Shown here one piece after another: positions 46,131 to 57,648 of a stretch of 64,000 bases of DNA (positions within the stretch are counted from its first letter, which is position 1; every line of letters starts with the position of its first letter). The notes under the pieces were generated by a model. It saw only the letters and a program-made list of their open reading frames with translations, was not told the DNA's origin and did no database searches. The position numbers were made by a program, and so were the translations under genes. The DNA is from Fragilaria crotonensis (Eukaryota > Bacillariophyta > Fragilariophyceae > Fragilariales > Fragilariaceae), in assembly GCA_022925895.1 (NCBI GenBank), contig JAKSYS010000069.1:81482-145481 (forward strand), written 5' to 3'.

Positions 46131-46770
46131 CGACACAAACCCTATCCCGGCAATGGATGAAAATGCGCTGTTCGATGTCACGCGGCTTTTTCAGTATAAT
46201 GCTCAGAGTAGACCCGAATAGAGTACTACGAGTACACCTACAACTCTACGTATTGTACGTATGGCATCCGTACAAAAACGTTCTACATGAAGATTTGGAA
46301 CGGTGACGTCAAGGGATTACGCGGCAACGAAGGAAATCTTGGCAAGCGAACTGGTGTTTTTCAATACTGCTTCATACATGTGCTATACATGTACTGTACC
46401 TGCGCATGACTGAAAGGAACAGCGGAACATAACCGAACCCCGAATGGCTGTTCTCCACACGTAGTCCTTATACTACCAGGTACCGGTAGTTCTCGGGATA
46501 TGGTCGAACTTCCTCGTACGTGACATGCCTCGTGCCTCCGGCATATGAACCTATCACAATGTGGATAACACCATATAACACTACACGTACTGCTGGATTT
46601 TGTAACGTTGAGAACATCAAAACGTCATTTCGTACTCCGAGTACGCTTCAACATTTCCCAGATCAAATCCATATGCATCACACTTCTCTCAAATGCAAAT
46701 TCAAAACACGGACTGTTCCCACATTCCATCACAAGCAGATCACAATCCACAGCACAACCATTAATCCAAT
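46131..46770. other. intergenic region
   Basis: 640 bp between the transposon and the RING gene. It contains short palindromic words (TACCGGTA, GAGTACTACGAGTAC) but no gene. The 3' half is presumably the RING gene promoter. Confidence 0.45.
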
Positions 46771-47512
46771 ATGGTGGCGTCTCCCGAGTTAATCGGCACA
46801 TTGGCAACTCTGTTGCCGCTAGGCGCAATCTTTCTCATTTGGGGTTACTTTAACTTCAAATATGGTTGGTCGGAAGCATTCACCAGCAGTCACGGACAAG
46901 TTGCTCCTGTGGGGATAGAGCAAGTCCCTACATCAACAACCGCAACAACCACAATCACTCCCGAGCAACGAATGCAAATTCTCGAACGCATGTTTCCACT
47001 TCCTTCGACTGATGGTACTGAGAGTCACGCTGATAATCATACGGTCACGACAACAACAGCTTCGACAAAGAAGGGTTTCGTGTATGCCTACGATGTCGAA
47101 ACAAAAAAATACATCGGACATTCAAATGGATCTCTGGGAGTGGCATGTCAATCGTGTTCCATTTGTCTAGAAGATTTTGGTACGTCATCTTTGTTGTGCT
47201 TTTGTGTCATTTTCAATGGATCCACTTCGCCGCTACCACCAACAACAATACGAACGACAACGACACACTGCAAATGCCGATAGCTGCCAAACAAGATCCC
47301 CACTCGTCTCACTCATGTTTTAATTTTTACAAAATTCGTTTTATTTAAATATTACAGACAATACATCATGCATTGTCACTGGAGGTTGCCAACATTCCTA
47401 TCATCGTCACTGCCTTTTGGATTGGGTCAAGGTTGATCATAACGACTGCCCCAATTGCCGAGCTAAAATGTGGGATCCAGAAGAATTTCAACGTTTGCAT
47501 CAGCCGGAATGA
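46771..47512 (+). CDS. membrane-anchored RING-H2 E3 ubiquitin ligase
   Basis: Two exons, 46771-47179 and 47358-47512, with a 178-nt intron (GTACGT...TTACAG) encode 187 aa. The N-terminus carries one hydrophobic helix (LATLLPLGAIFLIWGYF, about residues 9-26). The RING-H2 finger is split by the intron: CSICLEDF before it, and GGCQHSYHRHCLLDW with CPNCR after it, giving the Cys/His ligand order C-C-C-H-H-C-C-C. Such small membrane RING proteins act as E3 ubiquitin ligases on endomembranes. The target is unknown. The splice is well supported because it restores the finger exactly. Confidence 0.85.
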
Positions 47513-49262
47513 AAGGAAACGAAATGAATATCGGTGCTGCAATACTGTTTGTTGCGCGGATACCCTTGTTCCGAGAAGAGATTCTGTCATGGGAGACATG
47601 ATCCACGTCTCAAACTTATGCGTAAGCCTAATTACTATATGACTCTACCCAGGTACGCAACTCTCTGTACTGCTAAGAATCGTTCGGACAGTGAGCGACG
47701 CAAACTGTTGACTATGTATCAACGTCCACTTGTCACTCCAACCGCCGATGGAGCGGCGAAATCCTTAACACGTAGTCCCATGAAATGGAGAAATGACTCG
47801 AGTTGGATTCCAAGCAAGTTGACATGAAGCTCTCTCTCAACTACTCCACACCCCTGTGCGAGTCGCCCCCCATTTACGTTTGCAAGGCACATTATGCCAG
47901 AAGATCATCAAGACGTTGCACGGCAAAACGCATCGAAGTGTACCTAAAGTATCGTCCAATGCCATCCCTTAGGATTCACTTGATTGGTCAAGATGGTGGA
48001 TAATAAGATGCATATCTTCTCACCCAAGTCATGTCTCGGCCCATCATGGGTCCGATACGAGTACAGGAAAACCTGAACATCACATTACGGGGTTGCCGGC
48101 AGAGCGCCGACTATACAAGTACTCTGTCACATTATCAATTAATGCACAGCACACACATAAAAAACACTAGCTCTAGAAATGAAAATTTCTTAACATGCAC
48201 AGCACACTCTCTAAAGTTTCATGGGGTTGATTCGTGAGGCAAGCAATGGGGTTCATGGACCCCATGACCCCGGTTGACTCCTACTACCGGTAGCCAGCTG
48301 AAAATGACGCCGATTTATAGCAATAATGCTGGGATAAAGGCAAAGTAAACCTTTGAATTATTCCAGTAGACCTATGCTCTAGTACGCAGTAGCTAGCTAC
48401 GGTAGTAATGAACATTTCGGTGAAACATCCGGTTACATCCATTCTCACGCACGGAGTACTTACTACTCACGCACAGAGTACATACTGTAGTACGACTCCA
48501 AAATACTGATGTACCAACGCAGGCTGAGGACTGGCACAGTCCTTGAACTGATTTTCAGAATTCTGCAGGAGTCAGGACTCAGCCCTTCCGTTGGTGTGTG
48601 TCATGGAGAACCGGTTCTGAGTTCGACATCCCAGATAGCGCTCGGACTACACAAAAGGACAGAAAAGGACACTTTTGACGCATACTTAGCACACTATGAC
48701 TGAAACTGCAGAGACAACGTTCAGCGAATATACGAAAAATGTGTACTGTACATAAAGGGGCACGCGTCCTTGTATGAGGCTGTGGGTTCGCTTGTAGCCA
48801 ACTATCGGTAGTAGGACCTGATCCGACATGTGACGAAACTTCAAGGATCTGATCCGACGTCGGGATTTTTCCCATTTAGGCAATCATTCTTGGATTGGAT
48901 AAAATTAATTATACACTTGTTCGGAGGAACGAATGCTTCGTTAGATTCCATTCCTCGGAAACAATTATGGCTTGTTTCACCATGAGGCAATATATGGTAG
49001 GAGCACGTAGACTCAGTATTCTAAAATTTTAGTTGAACTGAGAAACTGCCTCCAATCCTCCGGCAGTCTCCTCAAAATAGAACAAGAATTCGGTATGATC
49101 CATAAATCTATATCTTCGACAATCTGTTTCATTCGCATCTATTTGCACTACGAGGCCGAAACGATGAAGAAGCAACGAGAATAATTGAAGGTGAGCTGCA
49201 CGTTGAACAGATTCGTCTTTATCGGTCTTGCATTTCCGAAAGTACCGATAGCGTCTCAGACG
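47513..49262. other. intergenic region
   Basis: 1.75 kb without a confident gene. An open frame at 47534-47827 (97 aa, basic) follows the RING gene on the same strand but lacks any recognisable domain and may be 3' UTR. Short repeats such as CTCACGCACGGAGTACTTACTA / CTCACGCACAGAGTACATACT occur near 48450-48485. Confidence 0.4.
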
Positions 49263-52200
49263 TTATACTCCTGCTGCTGGCGTTTCATTCTTTGCTGCCA
49301 TCAGAACAACGTCCTCTATTGCAGGCGAGACAAAGCTTTGCACAAAGCCAGCATCAAAGTCAACTACAGCTCGGTGGGTTTTGAATTCCTTCCTGACGCG
49401 TTCAATCCGAGGCAAGGTGAGTGCTGTAGGAATACTGTCCTCGCAACTGTTCAGGTTTTGTTGATGAAGGACAAAGTATGCACATATGTATGATCGTGCC
49501 CGTCGTGAAAGCTTTCGCACTGTCACTGTTTTGAGGACATCTCTGCTTGTACATTCTTTCACTAACGCCTTGAAAGATGTCTTTCCCTTTAGAATCCAGT
49601 GGCATTTTGCGGTAGACACTCTTCGACACCCCCAACTGTATTCAATTCCCTCGCCGGCCATTTCGGCGTGGAACTTTGGAGTGATGAGGACCGAAACTCC
49701 AAGTGCATGTCCCACATGCTGCAACGCTGTCATCTCTTCAGCAAAGTCAAGACACGATGCCATCAGATATTTTAAGCTCCAATTTTCGGCATCCTCCATA
49801 TCTTCACCATCATTCTTGTCCTTCGCAATATCCATTGTATACTTGTCAATATTGCCTTCATCTATCCATCCTCGCTCCCAAAGGACTTGCATGAGACCTT
49901 TCGGCTGGCCTAACCAACCTTTTTCTCCCTTGTCCTTTCCACTTTTGGATCCAAATTGTTATCCCTTGCAATCTGTTGTAATTCGGTCAGGCGATATTGG
50001 CGGCGATTGCTCAAGATATTGAGTGGAGCGAGCTCCGATTTGAGTTCAGCGATGGTTTTGTTTCGCATTCGCGGAATGCCTGCCGGAGATGGGAGTATGC
50101 GGTCATCACGGTTAAGTTCCCGTTCTTGTGGTGACATCCAGAATGGACCATCATCCTCCGAGGTAAACACAAAAGATTGTGTGTCGCCAACGTTTAAGGT
50201 TCGTGCAGCATGCATCGAGGTACCCATCGTGTTCCTTTATTTTTGACTCACGCATTATTGGTTGTGCTCCTCCATAGCTTCTATTCATACTGTAAGCATC
50301 TAGACCGCCCGTCAATTTCTTTGAATGTCCCTGCGAATGATCAAACAGAAAACGAAGTCAAATTGGGGGTATATAACTTTGATGCAGTCGACGCAGTCCT
50401 CAAACTGCATGCTCATGTGATTGTAAGTCCAATACCCTTCGTTGTTTGCTCCCAATTCGAAACTCACAACAAATGGCGATTCTTCCAGGTCTTTCTTGGA
50501 CACTTGGCCATGAACTGCAATCGCTGCATCAAGGTCAACATAGTTATGACCACGACGAGTCTCATTTATTTCTTCCATCTGAATCCGACTGATCGGAACT
50601 CCGAATCCGGTTTCACGCGATTGAATTGCGGAGAGCATGAGGCTCATTCCGTCCGTCTTTGGCAAAAGTGGACGTTGACCTAGTGGCCCAACCCATTGGC
50701 GTGATTTGAGCAGAAACTGGTTGAACACGCTTTCATCTTGGCCGAAGATCATCAGTGGTTTCAGACCTAGCGGCTTGCGAACGCTGAGGTTCCCTCCAAA
50801 CATACCAAAGCCCATTTCCTCCGCAACCGAATGAAGAAAATCAAAATCGTCCACGTGGAATTCAATCATTTCTTTGCCCGAAGGCTGCTCTTGGTAAGAA
50901 TATCCTTGACCTCCGACGTCGTCTGAAATTCTTTTCTCTGACTTCCACTTTTCCACAGTTTCTCTTCTCACTTGAATCCATCGATGGGTTCGAGGTTCAA
51001 GCTTCGATAGGTATTTCGTGCAGAACTCGTTCCGGTGGAATACGACATTGGGTCTCTCATGCCCATCAACAAAGAAGGATTTCTTGCGACTGTCGTAATG
51101 AAAGCCGAGACGTCGAAGCCATCGCCAGGTTGTCGTCAATGAGATAGGAGAATCTAGATACGTCTGAAGGAGTGGGCAGCAGTCTTTAATTGTAGTACTA
51201 GATTCACCGTTCTCGTTTGTTGCATTCTCCTCCGTGTCATCGTCATTCACCTGCGAACAATAGTTAGGAATTATCTTAGTGATCAGCTCGTTACGTGCCG
51301 ATTCCACTGTTAGGTCAGCAAGGCTTCCAATACAGTAGTCAATCCATGGTAATGTGATTTCTTCACGGAAGTACTCTAGAAGATCAGGGAGTGGTTTCTT
51401 TTGTTTATGTATCTTCGGGTCTGGTAACGGAAAGTGCTCGCGATTCGCTCGCAGTAGGATATTCCAGCCTGCAACTGTAAGCTTGCTGGTTGCGGCTTCA
51501 ATGCCCATCCTATTGCTATCATAGACAGCCTGGGAGCAGCAATCTTCTACCCACCGAGCAGAGTTCATCTCCTCCAAGGCCATGATATATGCTAAGCAAA
51601 GAATGGAGCATCGCTGTCGTATTATGAAGATATCATACGGAGAACAGAGATTGTCTACATCATGCTTATCAATGAGGTCTCTCCACCCGTCAGGACTTCT
51701 ATTGACTTGCTGCAGCCTTTCTATACGTTGCTGAAGAACATCAACAACGCTTCGGTTGTCGGTTGAGCTCCCAAGGAAGAGCTTTTTGCCTCCGGACTGT
51801 CCCAGTAGCTCTCTACCGAGATAATTGCGAATCAGATCCAGAAGCAAGTTGAGAAGCCTTTGCTTTCTTCTGACTACCAGGAGATTGTGCCGCAACAGCT
51901 GCACCTGCTTCAGCTTTCCTCTTTGCTCTCGATTGGATATGAATTTCCGTCGTCAGATCCACAATTTCCGATGAACCACGTGCCACACTATAGCGATCAT
52001 TTATTCCTGCGTCTTGCAACAGAGACAAGAAACATTTCTTTCCATCTGGCGGACGTTCGACCAATCCTCCGGGATCTGTTACGTAGTATCCCCAGATCTT
52101 TCGTTTTGGATTGCCGAAGATATCAAGGCCTTTGGCTGACCTCCGGAATCGGCCAGTATCATTCAATTCTGTGAAGTCATCAAGTGTTGCGCCTTCGCAT

Positions 52201-52370
52201 GATGAAATTGCTTTGTTCAACATGCCTCTATCGAATCCAAGGGCCTTGAGAGTTGGAAACTGGGCATTGATTGCACGGAAATAGAGTTCGTCTGACAGCC
52301 ATTTGTCTCGGTATCGTTGTTGCTTGGTGATTTCAAGCCAACACTGATAATACGTTGCGAGCGTCTTCAT
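49263..52370 (-). pseudogene. DDE transposase resembling fungal 'DDE superfamily endonucleases' (frameshifted)
   Basis: Four minus-strand pieces read in order: 52370-51813 (N-terminal domain, GRFRRSAKGLDIFGNPKR), 51904-50312, 50227-49910 and 49892-49263. The second has TTWRWLRRLGF, KKSFFVDGHER and the first catalytic Asp in FGQDESVFNQF (about 50730). The frame is lost in TTT at 50343-50345, directly at the second Asp block (FDHSQGH). Another loss is at the T-run 49920-49924. The last piece has KFHAE...IEYSWG with the Glu. This motif set (GHER, DES, FDxSxxH, KFHxE) is that of a transposase group common in fungi. Terminal repeats were not found. Two of the breaks are single-base homopolymer deletions, and one near 50210 is not. 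Confidence 0.65.
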
Positions 52371-53157
52371 TATGTCTCAACTGCCGACCCTCGCAAGTTA
52401 AACTCTGCCTTGAAGTATATTATTGATCCAGTCGCAACAAAAGGCTCGGCAGTTACGAAGTGTAAGTTGGTGAAGTTGTCGTTACAATATCATGGTCCGA
52501 ACAACTTTTTTTGGTGTGGTTTCGATCGTCTTGTTTCGATGTGCGAGGCTGCCATCCCCTGGCATAAAACGAAGACGTCACGGATTTTGTACTGATCCTA
52601 CACGAGTTGCACTATATTTTGCTACGAAGCGAAACAAGCCATACCAGTTCGATCATGTCATCATGTCTCTATTTGCCTTCGACGTCGAAAAATGTAGTAC
52701 CAGGTTCTACGCACAAGTGGTGGCCTGTCCGACGCGTCTTAATGTGGCTTTTACACCAATTGTTTGATGGGAAAGCACAAGTGCTGGCCAATCCTACAGT
52801 TGGGCCATAGTCATGTCTGAGACGTATAACAAAGTGAGAGTGGAAATGTGGAGCAACAAGAAGATCCAATTCAAGGTTTTGCTTTTTCCCACTGCACTTC
52901 TGTTGTCCTCCTGAGAAAAAATCAGCGTAGCTTGCCTTTTTCCACCTCGTGCCTATCCGTAATAAAGGTACTTCAGGTAATGATACCCTCTGGCGTCATT
53001 TATGATACAATTTTAAAGCTATTTCAATTCCATACACTTAAACACAATTCAAGAGCTTACACAGTATACAAGTTCGGCACTACACAACGATCAGCACAGC
53101 GAGACACTGGTAGTCTACCAATATCTGAATACAATCAACAACAACAAGATCAAAAAC
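52371..53157. other. intergenic region
   Basis: About 790 bp with no supported gene. It separates the broken transposase from the Zn2Cys6 pseudogene. The last 80 bp (53080-53157) resemble the region just upstream of the intact Zn2Cys6 gene (ACGATCAGCA and CAACAACAAGATC words), so the duplication includes some 5' flank. Confidence 0.5.
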
Positions 53158-54336
53158 ATGGCTTGCCGTAGTTGTCACATTTCCAAGATCAAGTGTTCCA
53201 AAACAAGCCCTTGCAATAACTGCATTCGCAAAGGCATTGAGTGTATTCCCTACTACTCGCAACAAGGACGCAAGGTAAACTCGAGGAAGCGGCTTTCAGT
53301 GACGACTCCGGGTGAATCACCACCAGCAGCAACGCTGTTGACGAATCCGAGGCTTTTGTTCAAGGTCTCAAAGAAAATCTACATGAAAATACGGTATGGA
53401 GTTCCGTTTCGGGAGAATTTGGACCCACTCATTTCGGATTACACGTTCTTCTGAGACAGTGGATAGACTTCGCCATAACAAGGCGTAGTTTCTTTTGGCC
53501 AAAGCTTCGTCGTTGGCAAAAAAGACGGGAATCTCCATGGATCAGCTGCTGTGTGGAAGGGATTTGCCACCAGTATGGGGTAACCATCAACCGTTCATTA
53601 TCCAATGAAATCTTTACCCGAAAAACTCCTTTGTCCACTGGATCAACAGATTTTTGCTGGTGATCGGCTGCGTTTTGCCGACGTTCCAGAACCACTTCTT
53701 GCTGCTACCTATGGCTTACAACCGTCTTGTGACGATTCCAGTTCTCTCATACAACCCAGCGACGACTCCACTTCTCTCATCCAGAACTTCGACCTCAATG
53801 ACCACAACGACCACACTTTACATGATGGTGATGCTGACGAAGTCGATGATGATGACGATGATCTGCATCTGTATGATCTCTGGATTACAATCAAGGAGAT
53901 GCATTCCGGCGTCGTTCGATTCTACACATCACCGGCGTTTGAACGAGACGTGTGTTCTTGGATCTCTATGCAAGAACGATGGAAGAAAAACGAGGGAAAC
54001 GTCATTGAGTCATTCCTCCCCAGTTCTGAAATGGAGTCCTACGCTCGCGGTTTGACCCACCAGATATCTTTGCACACTCTTCCCAACACCCAACCCTTTC
54101 CCACAAGACTTCCTACAACAATGATCACATTGAAGACAGGGCAACCCGTGACAGTCGAATGTATTCAATGTTTTCATATAGATAACATTGACACATCGCT
54201 CATGTTTATGGAATTCATACGTGTGGACCCGATATCTGAATTTCTGCCTCCTGAACCATTCTCCTTGGAGAGCATAGCTACCATAGACGTAACAAGCGCA
54301 TTGGAAGACTGGCTTCAGGAAGTGAATTCTGCGTGA
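53158..54336 (+). pseudogene. degenerate copy of the Zn2Cys6 regulator
   Basis: The first 40 codons encode an intact CX2CX6CX5CX2CX6C cluster, nearly identical to that of the gene at 11478. The frame is then lost three times relative to that gene: between about 53300 and 53340, by a 4-nt deletion near 53490 (after ITRRS), and by a 1-nt loss near 53582. The last 243 codons (53605-54336) are open and closely match the paralogue, including the Asp-rich stretch, SPAFERDVCSW and the C-terminal EDWLQE. The ending SA-stop is probably the ancestral C-terminus. It is a pseudogene as read. Unlike other breaks in this window, these are not simple homopolymer changes. Confidence 0.8.
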
Positions 54337-54841
54337 CCTTCAATATGTACTTTCGATACTCTGTTGTCATGCTGCATTCCGCTAATTTGAGTTGTATCTA
54401 GTACTCGATGCCCCGAGCACTCTCTAAGCCATTGTAGTATCAACTCCTGTAGATGTAATTGCATATGCATCCAAGCAAATCTTACAGGAGAGCTCTATTG
54501 AATTGGAGGAATCGGGGAACAAGGTCTTCGCTGGTCTTAATGTTCTGACCAAGTGATTCACATTGCGTTCTTGAAATACAACTTCGCGATGATCAACCAC
54601 TCTTTGTTCATGTCACTGTGAATTTACCATTCAAGCAGCAACCGTGCGCGTGTCTACTGATCGACGAATGTACAGCCACACGGCTTCATTCGCAAAATCT
54701 GACGTCTCTTTCAAAAAAAGCAGCAACATTATAAAGTTGAATCAGCGTTCTTAAATAAATTTGTAGACCTACAGCATGTAGGCGATTTCATTGATTTGTC
54801 TGTGATGCATTTCCCTTTCCGTCGACGACTGCGTAACAAAT
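54337..54841. other. intergenic region between convergent genes
   Basis: 505 bp between the stop codons of the Zn2Cys6 pseudogene and the helicase. No gene or clear repeat is seen. Confidence 0.5.
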
Positions 54842-56813
54842 TTAAGTTGTCATGTAGCTCGACATGTCAATCTCGTCTGGTAACTCTGGGATATTCACCT
54901 CGAATCGACTTTGAACCTTCTCGAGAATCTCCTTGTCAGCGTCCGACGAAATGAAGGAGATGGCGATACCTTTGGTTCCAAAGCGACCAGCACGGCCGAC
55001 GCGATGAAGGTACTGATCGGAATCGTCAGGAAAATCATAGTTGATGACGACGTTGACACGTTCAATATCAATACCACGACCGAACAAATCAGTCGAGACC
55101 AAAATACGAGCATTGAATTCCTTGAAAGACTTGTATTTGGAAATACGCTCTTCCTGCTTCATGCCAGCATGGATGCAGATTGACGGGAAGTTGCATTCTG
55201 TCAAGAGTCTGTTGAGTTCATTGGCACGAGCAACCTTGGAGACAAAAATAACGACTTGGTTAAATTCGAGCACGTCCAACAAGTCATTGAGTTTGCGATT
55301 CTTCTCTGACTCGGCGAGTTTACAGTAATACAACTGAAGACCATGCAAAGTAAGCTTAGTGTCATCGTCGACATAGATTTCCATCGGATCCTGACAAAAC
55401 TTCTTGCAGACCGGCCGGATTTCCTTGCTCAGCGTTGCACTAAACATCATCACTTGCTTCTCATGAGGAGTCATGCGGAAGATTTCCTGAACATCGCGAC
55501 GCATGTCGAGGGCCTCCAAGATACGATCGCACTCATCAAGGACAAAGTGCTTAACATGATCAAGCTTGAGCGATTTCTCGTTCGCCAGCCCCAGGATGCG
55601 TCCAGGCGTCCCGACAACAATATGAGGACAATTGTTCTTCAATATTTCACGATTAAGCTTGATGCTGACACCGCCATAAAAGACAGCAGTCTTGACCTCC
55701 GGCAAGTACTTGGAGAAACGTTCGTACTCATGAGCGATTTGAAAGGCAAGCTCGCGGGTGTGACACAAGACCAACACTGACACTTGATTTTCGCCTTCAG
55801 GGAAGGCGGTAGGATTGAGTTGGTGGAGAGTGGCGAGAACAAAGACAGCCGTCTTTCCCATACCCGACTTGGCCTGACAGATGATATCCATACCAAGGAC
55901 GGCCTGAGGAATGCACTCATGTTGAACTTCAGATGGGTGTTCAAAACCACAATCTACCACAGCCCGGAGGCATTCAGGTTTAAGGATGAAGTCCTTGAAA
56001 CCCGACGCATGAATACCAACATAATGACCCCTGTAGAGATGATGAAATTCCAAATAGAAAGCATAGCGTTTAGAGTGATCATGCGAGAGACAAACGAAAG
56101 ATTTTGTGAATTGAAGGACACAACTTCGGCCCATACGGGGCGACCACGTTCTCAGCCCCAACCATCCCAACCTGACAGATATTCCAATATCGCCATGCCA
56201 TTGCATTCAAAGAAGTACCCTCAAACGTTCCAGGTGAGATCTTGAATGTCGGTATTGAAGATATTGGTGCCAAAGGATGTTCGCCCGTCGACGTGCAATT
56301 CCTTTTGGTGAAAGAATCTCCATGCGAGGGTCTCCAGTACAATGCTGTTACACCTTATGGTCGTCGTCGATAGGTTGGAGCAAAAGATTGCGTTCCCGAT
56401 TAATATACTCTGGTAAGGATGGCTTAAACGTGTAAACTCACTTCTTGACGTCTTTGCCATCGGATGCGGCGGAAGTGTCGGCAGCAATGTCGGCAACCTC
56501 CTGGAAAGATAGAGGATTACGTATTCGCATTTGTTAGTTTAATTCTTAGAAATACAAAAATGGACGGTTCACTAATGGGACTCGGAGGACTCCAGTATGA
56601 ACAATTGCTCGTATTCCAATACACTAGTACATCAGTACTATACGAAATCAAAAGCGACGGCCGAAAAGCAATCACGGTCAAAACGTGACCCAATCAAAAT
56701 AGGGGAAACCAGGGAGACCACATCAACCCTCTCGTTTGCTCTCATCGGGTTGTCCTTCCAAAAGCTCTTACCTCTTCCTCGTCGTAGTCAACCAATTCCT
56801 CGTTGTCGGCCAT
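54842..56813 (-). CDS. SUB2: UAP56/SUB2 (DDX39) DEAD-box RNA helicase
   Basis: Three minus-strand exons, 56813-56772, 56500-56442 and 56030-54842, with introns of 271 and 411 nt, encode 429 aa, the usual length of the family. The N-terminus is acidic ([14 protein letters not shown]). Helicase motifs appear in order: Q motif, AKSGMGKT (I), TPGRI (Ib), DECD (II, the variant box diagnostic of UAP56/SUB2), SAT (III), [10 protein letters not shown] (V) and [10 protein letters not shown] (VI). The protein acts in the nucleus in spliceosome assembly and, within the TREX complex, in mRNA export. The three-exon model is supported by phase agreement (42 + 59 + 1189 = 430 codons) and by restoring the conserved [16 protein letters not shown] junction. 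The longer unspliced frame upstream of 56030 is intron. Confidence 0.95.
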
Positions 56814-57648
56814 TATGATAGAATGCAAGTGTCAATGAAAGGCAAAAAAGGAAAGACGGACGGGTGATCGCAGTGATTGGTTCTGCGTTCAACAAGAAGT
56901 ATGTAAATATCCAATCGATAGATCTCTGAGAAGCAACGCAAATGACTTACATTTGTGACCAGTTGGCCTATTCGTACGCGTCTACGCTACTGTCAAGTTA
57001 CGGTAGTTGTGAGGCAGTAGAAACCAACGCACTCGGAGCCCAACGCCTGTACACTGTACACAGTGTACGAACATGACAGTGTAGACTGTATGATAGACTG
57101 TAGACTGCAGACTGCCGACTGCAGACGCACATCAAGATTTAGATGGGATCTGATTAGAATGCAAGGAAATGACGTCAAGCCGTACCAATCAACATGCTCT
57201 CCATATGTTACTGTCTTACTGGAGTACTGTATCACCGTAGGTGGCACGTGAAAGGGTCAGTACTGTGACGTCATGCTTGACGTCATTTCCTTGCATTCTA
57301 ATCGATACCATTACATTACTGGTAGAGCTACCGTACCTGGTAATGAATACAGAATACAGTACCACTAAAATCTGAAATGGTCATACGCACCTCTATGCAC
57401 ATACCCTTGTCGACCTGGGGGAGAAAAAACATCCCAACCCGTATCATGAGCACGTGAGAGCGTTGGGGATTCTTCGCATTCCGAATGTACAGATGTTCAC
57501 TAATATTATCATTCGTAAGGGTTAAACCACTCTCACCAGGGAGGCCGAGAAGCCAACCTATCCTCGAACACTACCGTATCAGCCTAGAGCGCGAAGTCGA
57601 AGGGTATGCCCACATTTTCATCCAGACCTAGATCCATCTCGGGCAGAG
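56814..57648. other. intergenic region
   Basis: 835 bp between the helicase start codon and the stop codon of the second LPMO-chitinase. The main structure is the inverted repeat at 57152-57303. Repeated CTGCAGACTG/TACAGTGTAC words occur near 57050-57125. No gene is seen. Confidence 0.5.
57152..57303. repeat. 29-bp perfect inverted repeat (foldback element)
   Basis: The arm at 57152-57180 begins GATTAGAATGCAAGG and ends GACGTCAAGC. Its exact reverse complement lies at 57275-57303. The 94-bp spacer contains another TGACGTCA word. The arms extend imperfectly outward. It could be a small foldback/MITE remnant or a hairpin-forming regulatory site. TGACGTCA is the consensus cAMP-response bZIP site. 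Confidence 0.8.

Noticed and set aside
56031-56206. N-terminal extension of the helicase frame upstream of 56030
   Set aside because: It lies beyond a CTACAG acceptor and does not resemble UAP56. Splicing to the short acidic exons gives the conserved N-terminus and the family's normal length.
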